Shown: positions 1 to 7,194, counted from the stretch's first letter. The stretch: DNA of 15,476 nt from Actinobacteria bacterium UBA2286 (GCA_002345925.1 DDWM01000062.1:157-15632), one strand, 5' to 3'. Made by a program: numbers and translations. The notes: generated by a model from the sequence alone, not told the origin.

Positions 1-63
<63 letters not shown>

Positions 64-288
64 AGTGATCACAAACCGAAGTCTGTGTTCTGCGAAGAAA
101 TGGACCTGGCAAGGTCCGGTGGATCCACCTGCGTCGGCAAAGGTACCGACCGGTTTGGATCCGGTTTTAATGTCTCACCGGTTTGGTCTGTTGACTGACC
201 CTCTCGGTGTGACGGGATTCATGTGTCTGCTATGCAGACCTTACTGGCTTCATCACAGTATCCAGTTTTCAAGGTTCAGGTGCAGCGA
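64..288 (-). other. rRNA operon leader (pre-16S transcript), hairpin-rich
   Basis: This is the stretch between the proposed rrn start (near 288) and mature 16S. It holds several local inverted repeats: a 6-bp perfect stem at 225-230/234-239 with a 3-base loop; CACCG/CGGTG at 176-180/205-209; a nested hairpin with 7-bp outer arms 121-127/156-162 and 5-bp inner arms 133-137/146-150; and a 6-bp stem at 102-107/112-117. ACCGGTTTGG occurs twice (149-158, 177-186). Such leaders carry antitermination and RNase III processing signals. The 16S trailer needed to confirm a processing stem is outside the window. No protein gene is supported here. Confidence 0.6.
259..274 (-). promoter_or_regulatory. boxA-like rRNA antitermination element
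   Basis: On the minus strand the sequence is CCTTGAAAACTGGATA, about 15 bases after the proposed transcription start. It resembles the boxA/leader motif of Gram-positive rrn operons (CTTTGAAAACT followed by an AT-rich run). In known systems the NusB-S10 complex binds boxA RNA and prevents premature termination of untranslated rRNA. The position between the promoter and 16S fits that role. Confidence 0.55.
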
Positions 289-317
289 GGGGATACGTTA
301 CTGGTCTTGCACCTCGC
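279..317. repeat. interleaved inverted repeats around the rrn -10
   Basis: On the plus strand GGTGCA (279-284) is inverted as TGCACC (308-313), and GCGAGG (285-290) is inverted as CCTCGC (312-317). The order is A-B-A'-B', so the arms cannot form one simple hairpin. They flank the -10 at 295-300, and the right arms lie in the -35/-10 spacer. Only the left copy would be in the transcript. This could be a regulator site or chance. Confidence 0.4.
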
Positions 318-323
318 TGTCAA
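295..323 (-). promoter_or_regulatory. rRNA operon promoter (TTGACA-17-TAACGT)
   Basis: The minus strand has a perfect -35 hexamer TTGACA at 318-323, a 17-base spacer, and TAACGT at 295-300, which fits the actinobacterial TANNNT form of the -10. An A-rich stretch at about 324-345 lies just upstream, where an UP element would sit. The start would fall near 288, giving a leader of about 225 bases. It is the best promoter match in the window and lies downstream of the terminator at 373-398, as expected for an independent rrn transcription unit. Confidence 0.7.
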
Positions 324-372
324 TCACTTCTTTTGACTCATTTTCGCGCTGGGTTTTCGGCTTCCGGAGCGT

Positions 373-398
373 AAAAAACGCCCCCTCTTCGGAGGCGT
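373..398 (-). terminator. intrinsic terminator between tyrS and the rrn promoter
   Basis: Plus-strand arms 378-385 and 391-398 form an 8-bp stem with a 5-base loop and one G-U pair when read on the minus strand. The stem is followed by six T residues on that strand (373-378). It would end transcripts coming from tyrS, or from a small RNA in between, before the rrn promoter. There is no T-run on the plus-strand side, so it acts in one direction. Confidence 0.8.
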
Positions 399-404
399 CG
401 GATG

Positions 405-486
405 GTGGAGCGACCGCCACTATGTGGCCGTGTTCCCTTATCCGATTGCCTTCACCGTAACCCGACTTTTCAAGTCTGCGCTCCAC
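405..486 (-). ncRNA. candidate structured RNA downstream of tyrS (unassigned)
   Basis: An 8-bp perfect closing stem pairs 479-486 with 405-412. It encloses two local hairpins: five base pairs at 464-468/472-476 (loop GAA on the minus strand) and five base pairs at 416-420/424-428 (loop ATA). The terminator at 373-398 follows directly. A weak promoter-like pair TTGCGC-17-TAAAGT lies at about 509-537 on the minus strand. The element could be a small RNA, the structured 3' UTR of tyrS, or a remnant. I do not recognise a riboswitch or known RNA family. The strand is assigned only from the terminator. Confidence 0.35.
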
Positions 487-607
487 TCTGTCGCCGAAGC
501 AGCTTGGCTACTTTAGCACCGGGGAAAGCCGAGCGCAAGGGTGGATCTCAGATTACTTTGAATCAGTTCCATCTGCTGTGCCGCCCGGGAGCCAGACGCC
601 ATCGCCT

Positions 608-1816
608 CTATATGTACGCGCGTACGCGGGCATAACGACGCTTCCCCGCCTGCAGTACCGCTCCTTCGACGGAAGCCCACGCGATATCGTACGTGCCGGG
701 CTCCACGGAGTCTCCGTTGATGCGAAGTCCGCCTCCGTCGATCAGACGGCGTGCCTCTGATGTTGAGGAGACGAGTCCGACCTCCTTTAGCATGGCCGGG
801 AGGTGCACCGGGTCTACACGGGCTACCTGGAATTCAGCAATATCCTCCGGCACCTGGTGCTCTTTGAAGACCCGGTCGAATGCGGCCTCCGCCGAGGTCG
901 CCTCTTCTGACGAGTCGTAGAGCGTGACGATCTCGCGAGCGAGGCGACGCTTCAACACATTGGGGTGCGCCTTGCCTGAGGCAAGCTCGGCCTCAAGCAC
1001 GTCAACCTCCTCGACTGTCAATGTGGTGCACAGCCGGTAGTACTTGACCATCAATTCATCAGGAATCGACATCACCTTGCCGAACTTCTCGGCAGGCTCG
1101 TCGGTGAGGCCTATGTAGTTGCCGTATGACTTGCTCATCTTCTGGACGCCGTCAGTACCCTCGAGAAGCGGCAATGTCAGGCAGACCTGCGGCTCCATGC
1201 CCGACTTCTCCATTAGCTCTCGGCCGGCGAGCAGATTGAAGAGCTGGTCTGTACCACCAAGTTCAACGTCCGATTCGATGGCAACCGAGTCGTACGCCTG
1301 AGCCACCGGATACAAGAACTCATGGAGAGAGATCCCCTGCCCGGACGAATAGCGCTTGGAGAAGTCGTCGCGCTCCAGAATGCGCGCGACAGTGAATCGA
1401 CTTGTTAGCTTGAGGATGCCTTCGAAGTCGAGAACACCTAGCCACTCGGAGTTGCGACGCAGCTCGGTGCGCTCGGGATCGAGGATCTTGAACGCTTGAG
1501 TTATGTACGTCTCGGCGTGCGCATCTATTTGTTCGCGCGTGAGGGGCGGACGAGTGTTGTTGCGACCGGAGGGATCGCCGATAAGCGCCGTGAAGTCCCC
1601 GATGATCAACACCACGGTGTGACCGAGGTCCTGGAACTGTCGCAGCTTCCTCAGGGGCACCGCATGACCGAGATGGAGATCGGGCGCGGTCGGGTCAACG
1701 CCGAGCTTTATGCGCAGCGGACGGTTCTGGGCAAGCTTCTTGAGGAGGTCGGCCTCGGGAACGAGGTCGGCGATTCCGCTCTTGATGACGTGCATCTGCT
1801 CGGCAGTCGTGCTCAC
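608..1816 (-). CDS. tyrS: tyrosyl-tRNA synthetase
   Basis: This class Ic cytoplasmic enzyme attaches tyrosine to tRNA-Tyr for translation. The 402-residue product has the normal length of the bacterial TyrRS type with a DPTAPDLHLGH signature. HLGH is at residues 48-51 and KMSKS at 226-230, the two ATP-binding signatures. GGTDQ at 187-191 belongs to the tyrosine/adenylate pocket. Residues from about 340 to the end form an S4-like RNA-binding domain that contacts the tRNA. The start is GTG, chosen because AAGGAG lies 7 bases upstream (1824-1829). The gene is divergent from the first PBP gene and lies upstream of the rRNA operon on the same strand. The leader of about 83-90 bases is too short for a typical T-box, and I saw no T-box motif. 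Confidence 0.97.
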   Translation of the reverse strand: MSTTAEQMHVIKSGIADLVPEADLLKKLAQNRPLRIKLGVDPTAPDLHLGHAVPLRKLRQFQDLGHTVVLIIGDFTALIGDPSGRNNTRPPLTREQIDAHAETYITQAFKILDPERTELRRNSEWLGVLDFEGILKLTSRFTVARILERDDFSKRYSSGQGISLHEFLYPVAQAYDSVAIESDVELGGTDQLFNLLAGRELMEKSGMEPQVCLTLPLLEGTDGVQKMSKSYGNYIGLTDEPAEKFGKVMSIPDELMVKYYRLCTTLTVEEVDVLEAELASGKAHPNVLKRRLAREIVTLYDSSEEATSAEAAFDRVFKEHQVPEDIAEFQVARVDPVHLPAMLKEVGLVSSTSEARRLIDGGGLRINGDSVEPGTYDIAWASVEGAVLQAGKRRYARVRAYI

Positions 1817-1905
1817 TCTTGCTCTCCTTGCGGTATCCCGTGAGCAAGCGGCCCGTTACCGAACCGCTACGCCTCGCGGGGTGGTTGGCTCGGCGTTTGC
1901 ACGTC

Positions 1906-1911
1906 ATACTA
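1906..1911 (-). promoter_or_regulatory. possible extended -10 promoter for tyrS
   Basis: The minus strand reads TGCTAGTAT, an extended -10 (TG-N-TAGTAT) matching four of six consensus bases. No convincing -35 lies 17-18 bases upstream. The start would be near 1899, leaving a leader of about 83 bases before the GTG. The left arm of the 11-bp inverted repeat (1915-1925) falls in the spacer of this promoter. Confidence 0.35.
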
Positions 1912-1914
1912 GCA

Positions 1915-1977
1915 CGACGAACGACCCTCTTCCCCGAGCGTGCGATACACTTGGCGGGAGGATGGTGTCGTTCGTCG
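1915..1977. repeat. 11-bp perfect inverted repeat in the tyrS/PBP divergent region
   Basis: CGACGAACGAC at 1915-1925 is repeated in perfect inversion at 1967-1977. The arms are 41 bp apart, and their centres are 52 bp apart, close to five helical turns. The symmetry axis falls at 1946, on the proposed PBP -10 hexamer. The arrangement suits a dimeric or looping DNA-binding regulator. No regulator is identified. Confidence 0.5.
1946..1951 (+). promoter_or_regulatory. possible -10 of the first PBP gene
   Basis: TACACT (TANNNT form, four of six consensus bases) lies 70 bases before the chosen ATG at 2021. There is no good -35 at the normal spacing, so the call is weak. It is supported mainly by position and by the inverted repeat centred on it. 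If real, the transcript starts near 1958, which excludes the GTG at 1940 as a translation start. Confidence 0.3.
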
Positions 1978-2020
1978 GGCGTATTACCAAGACGTCACAA
2001 CCTGCGAACAAGGCGAGGAC

Positions 2021-4639
2021 ATGACTGACTACGACGCAAACAACCGACGCGGCCAGGGAGCACCCCGGGACGCACGACGTCAGCCGCAGCCACGCCCGCG
2101 CACCCGGACCACTCCTCCGGCTAAGCGCACCACACGCCCGCCTCAGGGACAGCGTCCACCCCAAGGACAGCGCCCGCCCGTGAAGCGGGCACCCGGCAAA
2201 GGAAAACGCCCCGTCGCCAAGAAGCGGCGCTGGCTCAGATGGCTGCTGCTCACGTTCCTGCTCGGCACTGTGATTGCAGCTGTCACTGGCGGTGTCGTGT
2301 ACGCGCAGCTCTCCAAAGAACTCCCCGACCTGAATGCACCCCTGAAGGGTCGCGATCAGACGACCACGATTCTCGACCGCAACGGCAAGGTCATCACTAA
2401 GGTATTTGCCGAGCAGAACCGCACAGACGTCAAGCTCGAGACGATTCCCGCAGCACTGCGTCAGGCGGTCATCTCGACCGAAGACCAAAGATTCTACGAG
2501 CACAAAGGCGTCGATCCGCTCGGCATCCTTAGGGCGCTTTGGGTGGACATCAGGAACCCTTCCGCGATGCACGGCGGATCGACTATCACACAGCAGTACG
2601 TGAAAATCGCAATCGTCACCGACGAGCGCACGATAAAGCGCAAGCTCCTAGAGGCGATGCTCGCGTACCGCCTTGAGAAGAACTACACGAAGGACCAGAT
2701 TCTCGAGCTGTACTTGAACACCATCTACTTCGGCCACGGCTCCTACGGCGTTCAGACGGCCGCGCAGAAGTACTACGGCAAGAACGTGAAGGATCTTGAC
2801 CTTGCACAGTGCGCGATGATCGCAGGCGTGATCAAATCGCCCGGGCGATACTCCCCATTCCTCGACGAGGATGCCGCGCGGGCTCGACGAGCAACCGTTC
2901 TCGGTCAGATGGCCGAACTCGGATACGTGACCGAGGCTGATGCGGATGCCGCGTCGAAATCCGACTTTGACCTCGTGGAGCTCAAGAAGACCTCAGGCAA
3001 GGCTCCGTACTTCGTTGAGTACGTGAAGAGCCTGCTCATCGAAGAGTACGGATCCGAGGCTGTCTACCACAGTGGGCTGCGCGTGAAGACGACGCTAGAC
3101 CTCACCATGCAGGCTGCGGCCGAGAAGGCCGTGGCTAATGCACTTGATCGGGACAGTGACCCATCGGCGTCGCTCGTGGCAGTGGACCCGAAGACCGGTG
3201 ATATCCTTGCGATGGTGGGCGGCCGGGACTTCCAAACGCAGCAGTACAACGTTGCCGTTCAGGGACATCGCCAGCCCGGCTCCGCATTTAAGCCATTTGT
3301 GCTTGCGACGGCGCTCATGAACGATATCTCCTCCGAAAGCACCTACTCTTGTGGTCCCGCCTCCTTCCCTGTACCCGGCGGGCAAACATGGAAGGTGACC
3401 GGGGCAAGCGGTGGTCGAACCGGCGCGATGCGACTCAGGGAAGCGACCGAGGACTCAGTGAACTCGGTCTACGCTGCAGTCATCCTCGAAGTCGGAGCTA
3501 AACGCGTTGCTGCGACTGCCAAGGACATGGGCATCACGACGCCCATCACAGCAGTTCCCGCGATCGCGCTCGGCGGTCTGAAAGAAGGTGTCACGCCGCT
3601 TGAGATGGCCTCGGCATACGGCACGCTCGCAAACGGCGGCATCAATGTGCCGGCCCACGGCATCCTGGAAGTGACAGACTCGTCCGGAAAAGCACTCGAA
3701 GTGACTATCGCGGAGGGCACGAGAGCCGTTCCTGCCGCAGTGGCTTACCTCACGACTGACATCCTGAAGGGCGTTATCAGCAACGGAACGGGGTCGGCGG
3801 CTCGCATTGGCAGAACCGCGGCCGGCAAGACAGGCACCACGCAGCAGTATCGCGACGCATGGTTCTGCGGCTACACGCCGGACATCGCCGCATCGGTATG
3901 GGTAGGCTTCGCGGACTCCCAGAAGGAGATGCTCTCCGTTCACGGGCGCAAGGTCACAGGTGGATCCTTCCCCGCCGAGATATGGGCCGCCTTCATGAAG
4001 GAAGCGCTCAAGGACACCCCGAAGAGCGAATTCAAGCAGCCAGCCGGGCTTGTCTCGATGAAGATCTGCCTTGAGTCCGGCCAGAAGGCTGGAGAGTACT
4101 GCACCAAGACCGGACGCGGCCTCTTCCTGACCGCACACGCGCCCGGTGCGTGCGCCCTCCACAAGACGCCAATCGACCCGACGGTTCCTGACCTGATCGG
4201 GATGACGAAGGAAGCTGCGCTTTCGGCGCTGCAGAAGCTTGGCATCGAGTACAAGGTCAAAGAGAAGGTGTTCGCCGATGTCGCCGCCGGAATTGTGGCG
4301 GAACAGACGCCGGAGGCCGGCAGCGCCACAACGACCAAGACCGTTGTGACCGTTGTCGTCTCCAAGGGAACAGCCACCGACAAAGCGCCAGTGCCATCAT
4401 TCACCTTCACCCCCGTTGCGCCAAAGTCGGGCGAGAAGCTGACCTTCGACGCATCAGCGTCGACCGATGACGGAACGATAGCGAAGTACTCCTGGGAATT
4501 TGGAGATGGCACACCGATCGCCAGCGGCAAGACGACAACACACACCTATACGGCCGCAGGAACCTACACCGTGGTTCTATGGGTGACCGATGACAAGGGT
4601 CAGGCGGCAAGCCTCACCCAGACCGTCGTGGTCAAATAG
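2021..4639 (+). CDS. class A penicillin-binding protein with PASTA and PKD domains
   Basis: This bifunctional murein synthase polymerises glycan strands from lipid II and cross-links the peptides outside the membrane. The 872-residue product has a cytoplasmic Arg/Pro-rich tail (1-70) and one membrane span (about 74-95). The GT51 domain shows the catalytic ED at 154-155 in EDQRFYEHKG and GGSTITQQ at 185-192. The transpeptidase has SAFK at 421-424 (nucleophile S421), SVN at 479-481 and KTGT at 603-606. A linker with three cysteines (C683, C694, C711) leads to one PASTA repeat (about 721-783) and a PKD-type beta-sandwich (about 790-872, with WEFGDG and a YTVVLWVTD strand). ATG 2021 is preferred over GTG 1940 because a purine-rich AGGCGAGG precedes it and the upstream part covers the probable promoter. 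The gene is divergent from tyrS and convergent with the U32 gene. Confidence 0.93.
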   Translation: MTDYDANNRRGQGAPRDARRQPQPRPRTRTTPPAKRTTRPPQGQRPPQGQRPPVKRAPGKGKRPVAKKRRWLRWLLLTFLLGTVIAAVTGGVVYAQLSKELPDLNAPLKGRDQTTTILDRNGKVITKVFAEQNRTDVKLETIPAALRQAVISTEDQRFYEHKGVDPLGILRALWVDIRNPSAMHGGSTITQQYVKIAIVTDERTIKRKLLEAMLAYRLEKNYTKDQILELYLNTIYFGHGSYGVQTAAQKYYGKNVKDLDLAQCAMIAGVIKSPGRYSPFLDEDAARARRATVLGQMAELGYVTEADADAASKSDFDLVELKKTSGKAPYFVEYVKSLLIEEYGSEAVYHSGLRVKTTLDLTMQAAAEKAVANALDRDSDPSASLVAVDPKTGDILAMVGGRDFQTQQYNVAVQGHRQPGSAFKPFVLATALMNDISSESTYSCGPASFPVPGGQTWKVTGASGGRTGAMRLREATEDSVNSVYAAVILEVGAKRVAATAKDMGITTPITAVPAIALGGLKEGVTPLEMASAYGTLANGGINVPAHGILEVTDSSGKALEVTIAEGTRAVPAAVAYLTTDILKGVISNGTGSAARIGRTAAGKTGTTQQYRDAWFCGYTPDIAASVWVGFADSQKEMLSVHGRKVTGGSFPAEIWAAFMKEALKDTPKSEFKQPAGLVSMKICLESGQKAGEYCTKTGRGLFLTAHAPGACALHKTPIDPTVPDLIGMTKEAALSALQKLGIEYKVKEKVFADVAAGIVAEQTPEAGSATTTKTVVTVVVSKGTATDKAPVPSFTFTPVAPKSGEKLTFDASASTDDGTIAKYSWEFGDGTPIASGKTTTHTYTAAGTYTVVLWVTDDKGQAASLTQTVVVK
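2135..2170 (+). repeat. 18-bp imperfect tandem repeat coding RPPQGQ twice
   Basis: Two 18-bp units, 2135-2152 and 2153-2170, differ mainly at third positions. They code for RPPQGQ at residues 39-44 and 45-50 of the first PBP, followed by a partial unit RPPVK. The repeat sits in the basic, proline-rich cytoplasmic tail before the membrane span. Copy number could vary between strains. Confidence 0.6.
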
Positions 4640-4641
4640 GC

Positions 4642-7044
4642 CTACCGAACACCCCTGAAGAAATGCCCGCTTGTGGCTGGGTTGGCGATTGCCACCGCGG
4701 GTGGCTCGCCGCCAACCGCGACGCGTCGCACCGCCGCGACCATCGCTGACGTGACGTCGGCGGCCTCGGATGGCGTCTCGGTCGTCATATCCAGGCGCAC
4801 GGCCGCGACACCTGCACCGATAACCTCGGCGAGAGCGCGGCTGAGGTCGAGTGTGACGGAGTTGAACACATGAGAGCGCCCACCTGAATCTGTGAGCACA
4901 GGGAACTGATACTCCTTCTGGTCCCGTAGCCACCACAAGCTGCGTCGGCGAACACATGTGGCGCACGAGTGTGCGCACTCCCCTGCCGCCTGCAGGATGC
5001 AGTGCTCGCTCACCATCAGCTCCAGACGACCATACACGAGCGCGCCGATCGACACCGATGAGCCACGGACAACCTCCGCCAGCCGCGAGCCGGTCAGCTC
5101 AGGCGATGCCCACACCAGCTCCGCACCGAGATCCTGCAGCGCCATCGCCGACCATGGGTTTGTGGCATTGAGCGGCCAGTCAGCCTGCACGGACGTGCGA
5201 GCTTTGGCAGCGGCCGCGAGCTGCCCGAGCGTCGCCACCGCAACCGGTCCAAGGTCGGTCCAGCCCGAGAGGGCTTCCATCTCTCCGGCGTGAGCGACTC
5301 TGGGCAGCAGCGGGATGATGCCAGCAGGCAGCTCTCGTGGCTCATCGAGTGCGGCCACGCGTAGTAACACACTAGAGGCGCCTGACGAGAGGCATGCCTC
5401 GGCAGTCTCCAAATCCCAGACGCTCACGACGACGTCAGGTGCCGCAGGATGCGACGGTCTGGCGAGCGCGGGTGGCTTCGGGTCGCGCGTGATGCGACCA
5501 CTCCACTGAGCGAGGCGAGCGGCGTCAAGCGCTTCCAGCGCGGCGCGGCGTGCCTTGTGCAGCGCAGAGAAGCCGATTCCCACGCCATGCTCCAAGTCGA
5601 CGTCCCAGCTGTCGACGGAGTAGCCGGTACCACCGATGCGGCCGACATGCTCGATGATTTCATCGAGCGTCACGGCCTTTGTACGCGCAACCTCAACGAC
5701 TGGTCCATCGGCAGAAGCAGAGAACCCTACAGCCCGCGCCTCCACAAGCAGCGGCAATCCTGCCTTGAGCCTGACTGCAAACTCAACCGGTGTTGCGCGA
5801 TAATCGACTGCGGCTCCCCCGATGAATGTTCGGCGAGCAGCATCGAGCATGGTCGCATTGGCGACACGGAATACGCGGTCACCCTGAGCGACTTGATCCT
5901 CAACGGAGAGACGCACTCTATCGCCTACCACTGCACGGACAGCGCGACGTCCATCGATCTCTATCTCCCCGACGCGCTGCGCGCTGCGCCCACGCGAGGT
6001 CCAAAACTGGATCGTGTCAGCAGCATCAATCGAACGATCGAGCGATATCTCGGCCCAACCAGGGCCAGAGGCCGCGACGCGACCGATAGGCACGCCGCGG
6101 TTGTTAGGACGAGCGTAGCTCATCATCTCGTTGCCGCTCGTACCAAGCAGATACGCATCGGTGAAACCGCGGCTGAACGCCTCTTCGAGGAGTGACCACT
6201 CGGCCGATGTGACCACATAACCATCAGGGTCGGCCATCGCTCGATCGAGTGCCGCGCGGTACACGCCAACGACTACAGCCACGTATTCCGGGACTTTCAT
6301 GCGGCCCTCGATCTTGAGGGCGGACACGCCTGCGCGCACAAGCGCAGGCAGGTGTGCGATGCCTGCTGCATCCTTGGGCGAAAGGAGGTGTCTGCCAGGC
6401 GACGGCATCTCGGCACCATCCTCGGCAATGAGTGAGTACTGCAGACGACACGGCTGCGCACACAGGCCACGATTAGCGGAACGACCGCCGATGGCAGAGG
6501 ACATCAGGCACTGGCCGGAGTACGAGAAACACAGTGCACCGTGTATGAAGGCTTCCACCTCGACAGGTGAGTCCGCGACGATTTCTGCGATTTCTGATAT
6601 CGAGACCTCACGTGCAAGAGTGACCCGCGAAACACCAAGCTCTGAGAGCACACGAACCGTCGCAGGGTCATGAGCGTCTATCTGTGTGGAGGCATGCACT
6701 CTGACGTCGGGAAGCGTGGTCCTGATCGCTTGCAGCAGCCCGAGGTCCTGAACGATAACGGCATCGATGCCTGCGGCCCACGCGCCGTCGATCAGCGTGA
6801 GCGCCGCGGACATCTCCTCGGGCAGAACCACGATGTTTGCCGTGAGGTAGACACGAACGCCACGGAGGTGCGCGAACCGGCACCCCTCGGCAAGGGTCTC
6901 AAGATCGAAGTTGGCGGCACCCCGGCGAGCATTGAATTCGCCGAGGCCGAGGTATACCGCGTCGGCGCCGTTGTTGACGGCGGCGATCAAGGCCTCGGGG
7001 CTTCCCGCCGGTGCAAGTAGTTCTGTTCTGGCTGTATCCGGCAT
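4642..7044 (-). CDS. U32-family peptidase-like protein (DUF3656 type)
   Basis: The U32 family was named for a collagenase activity, but studied members such as E. coli RlhA and TrhP support hydroxylation of rRNA or tRNA bases, so an RNA-modifying role is more likely than proteolysis. The product has 800 residues. The N-terminal TIM-barrel-like part begins ELLAPAGSPEAL, with the U32 signature at about 164-182 (EAFIHGALCFSYSGQCL). Four cysteines there (C172, C179, C195, C199) may bind a metal or Fe-S cluster. A second set lies at C682, C690, C694 and C697. The protein ends in GHFFRGVR, usual for these long members. ATG 7044 is chosen because MPDTARTELLAPAGS fits the family start, a GAGAGG motif lies just upstream, and a longer frame would run across the next PBP start. 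Its stop is 2 bp from that of the first PBP. Confidence 0.9.
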   Translation of the reverse strand: MPDTARTELLAPAGSPEALIAAVNNGADAVYLGLGEFNARRGAANFDLETLAEGCRFAHLRGVRVYLTANIVVLPEEMSAALTLIDGAWAAGIDAVIVQDLGLLQAIRTTLPDVRVHASTQIDAHDPATVRVLSELGVSRVTLAREVSISEIAEIVADSPVEVEAFIHGALCFSYSGQCLMSSAIGGRSANRGLCAQPCRLQYSLIAEDGAEMPSPGRHLLSPKDAAGIAHLPALVRAGVSALKIEGRMKVPEYVAVVVGVYRAALDRAMADPDGYVVTSAEWSLLEEAFSRGFTDAYLLGTSGNEMMSYARPNNRGVPIGRVAASGPGWAEISLDRSIDAADTIQFWTSRGRSAQRVGEIEIDGRRAVRAVVGDRVRLSVEDQVAQGDRVFRVANATMLDAARRTFIGGAAVDYRATPVEFAVRLKAGLPLLVEARAVGFSASADGPVVEVARTKAVTLDEIIEHVGRIGGTGYSVDSWDVDLEHGVGIGFSALHKARRAALEALDAARLAQWSGRITRDPKPPALARPSHPAAPDVVVSVWDLETAEACLSSGASSVLLRVAALDEPRELPAGIIPLLPRVAHAGEMEALSGWTDLGPVAVATLGQLAAAAKARTSVQADWPLNATNPWSAMALQDLGAELVWASPELTGSRLAEVVRGSSVSIGALVYGRLELMVSEHCILQAAGECAHSCATCVRRRSLWWLRDQKEYQFPVLTDSGGRSHVFNSVTLDLSRALAEVIGAGVAAVRLDMTTETPSEAADVTSAMVAAVRRVAVGGEPPAVAIANPATSGHFFRGVR

Positions 7045-7076
7045 GCCGGCCTCTCTGACGACGTTTGTGCCCGAGA

Positions 7077-7082
7077 AGTATA
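7077..7082 (-). promoter_or_regulatory. probable -10 of the U32 gene
   Basis: The minus strand reads TATACT, five of six consensus bases, within GGTGTATACTTC. The start would be near 7070, about 26 bases before the ATG at 7044. No clear -35 is seen at 17-18 bases. The 7045-7194 gap is divergent; on the plus side I could not find a convincing promoter for the second PBP. Confidence 0.45.
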
Positions 7083-7181
7083 CACCGCGCGTCAGGGGGA
7101 CTTCTGAGTCACCGTTGCTGAACCGATGATGCCCGCTACCTGGCAATATACGGCTGTCTGAGGCAAAATAGACCGTTGAAT

Positions 7182-7189
7182 GGAAGGAG
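7182..7189 (+). promoter_or_regulatory. ribosome binding site that decides a TTG start
   Basis: GGAAGGAG ends 5 bases before TTG 7195. The in-frame ATG at 7180 overlaps this site and has no purine-rich sequence of its own upstream. The site therefore favours TTG as the start of the second PBP. Confidence 0.7.
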
Positions 7190-7194
7190 TCATC

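Noticed and set aside
298..486. Small minus-strand frame of 62 codons between tyrS and 16S
   Set aside because: It reads through the terminator hairpin and T-run and into the rrn promoter, so it cannot be a normal translated gene.
400..510. tRNA-like pattern on the minus strand (a GAA anticodon-like loop in TTGAAAA with a D-arm-like segment before it)
   Set aside because: The anticodon stem has a mismatch, the D-loop is too long, and no T-arm (GTTCGA-type) or matching acceptor stem is found. At most a decayed remnant.
1817..1905. T-box or other riboswitch in the tyrS leader
   Set aside because: The leader is under 100 bases, and no T-box sequence or terminator pair is visible.
1940..2020. 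Longer first PBP starting at GTG 1940
   Set aside because: The extra 27 residues cover the likely -10 and the inverted repeat and have no PBP similarity; ATG 2021 has a purine-rich site before it.
5449..6195. Open frame of 248 codons on the plus strand opposite the U32 gene
   Set aside because: Fully antisense to a well-supported gene, with no recognisable domain.
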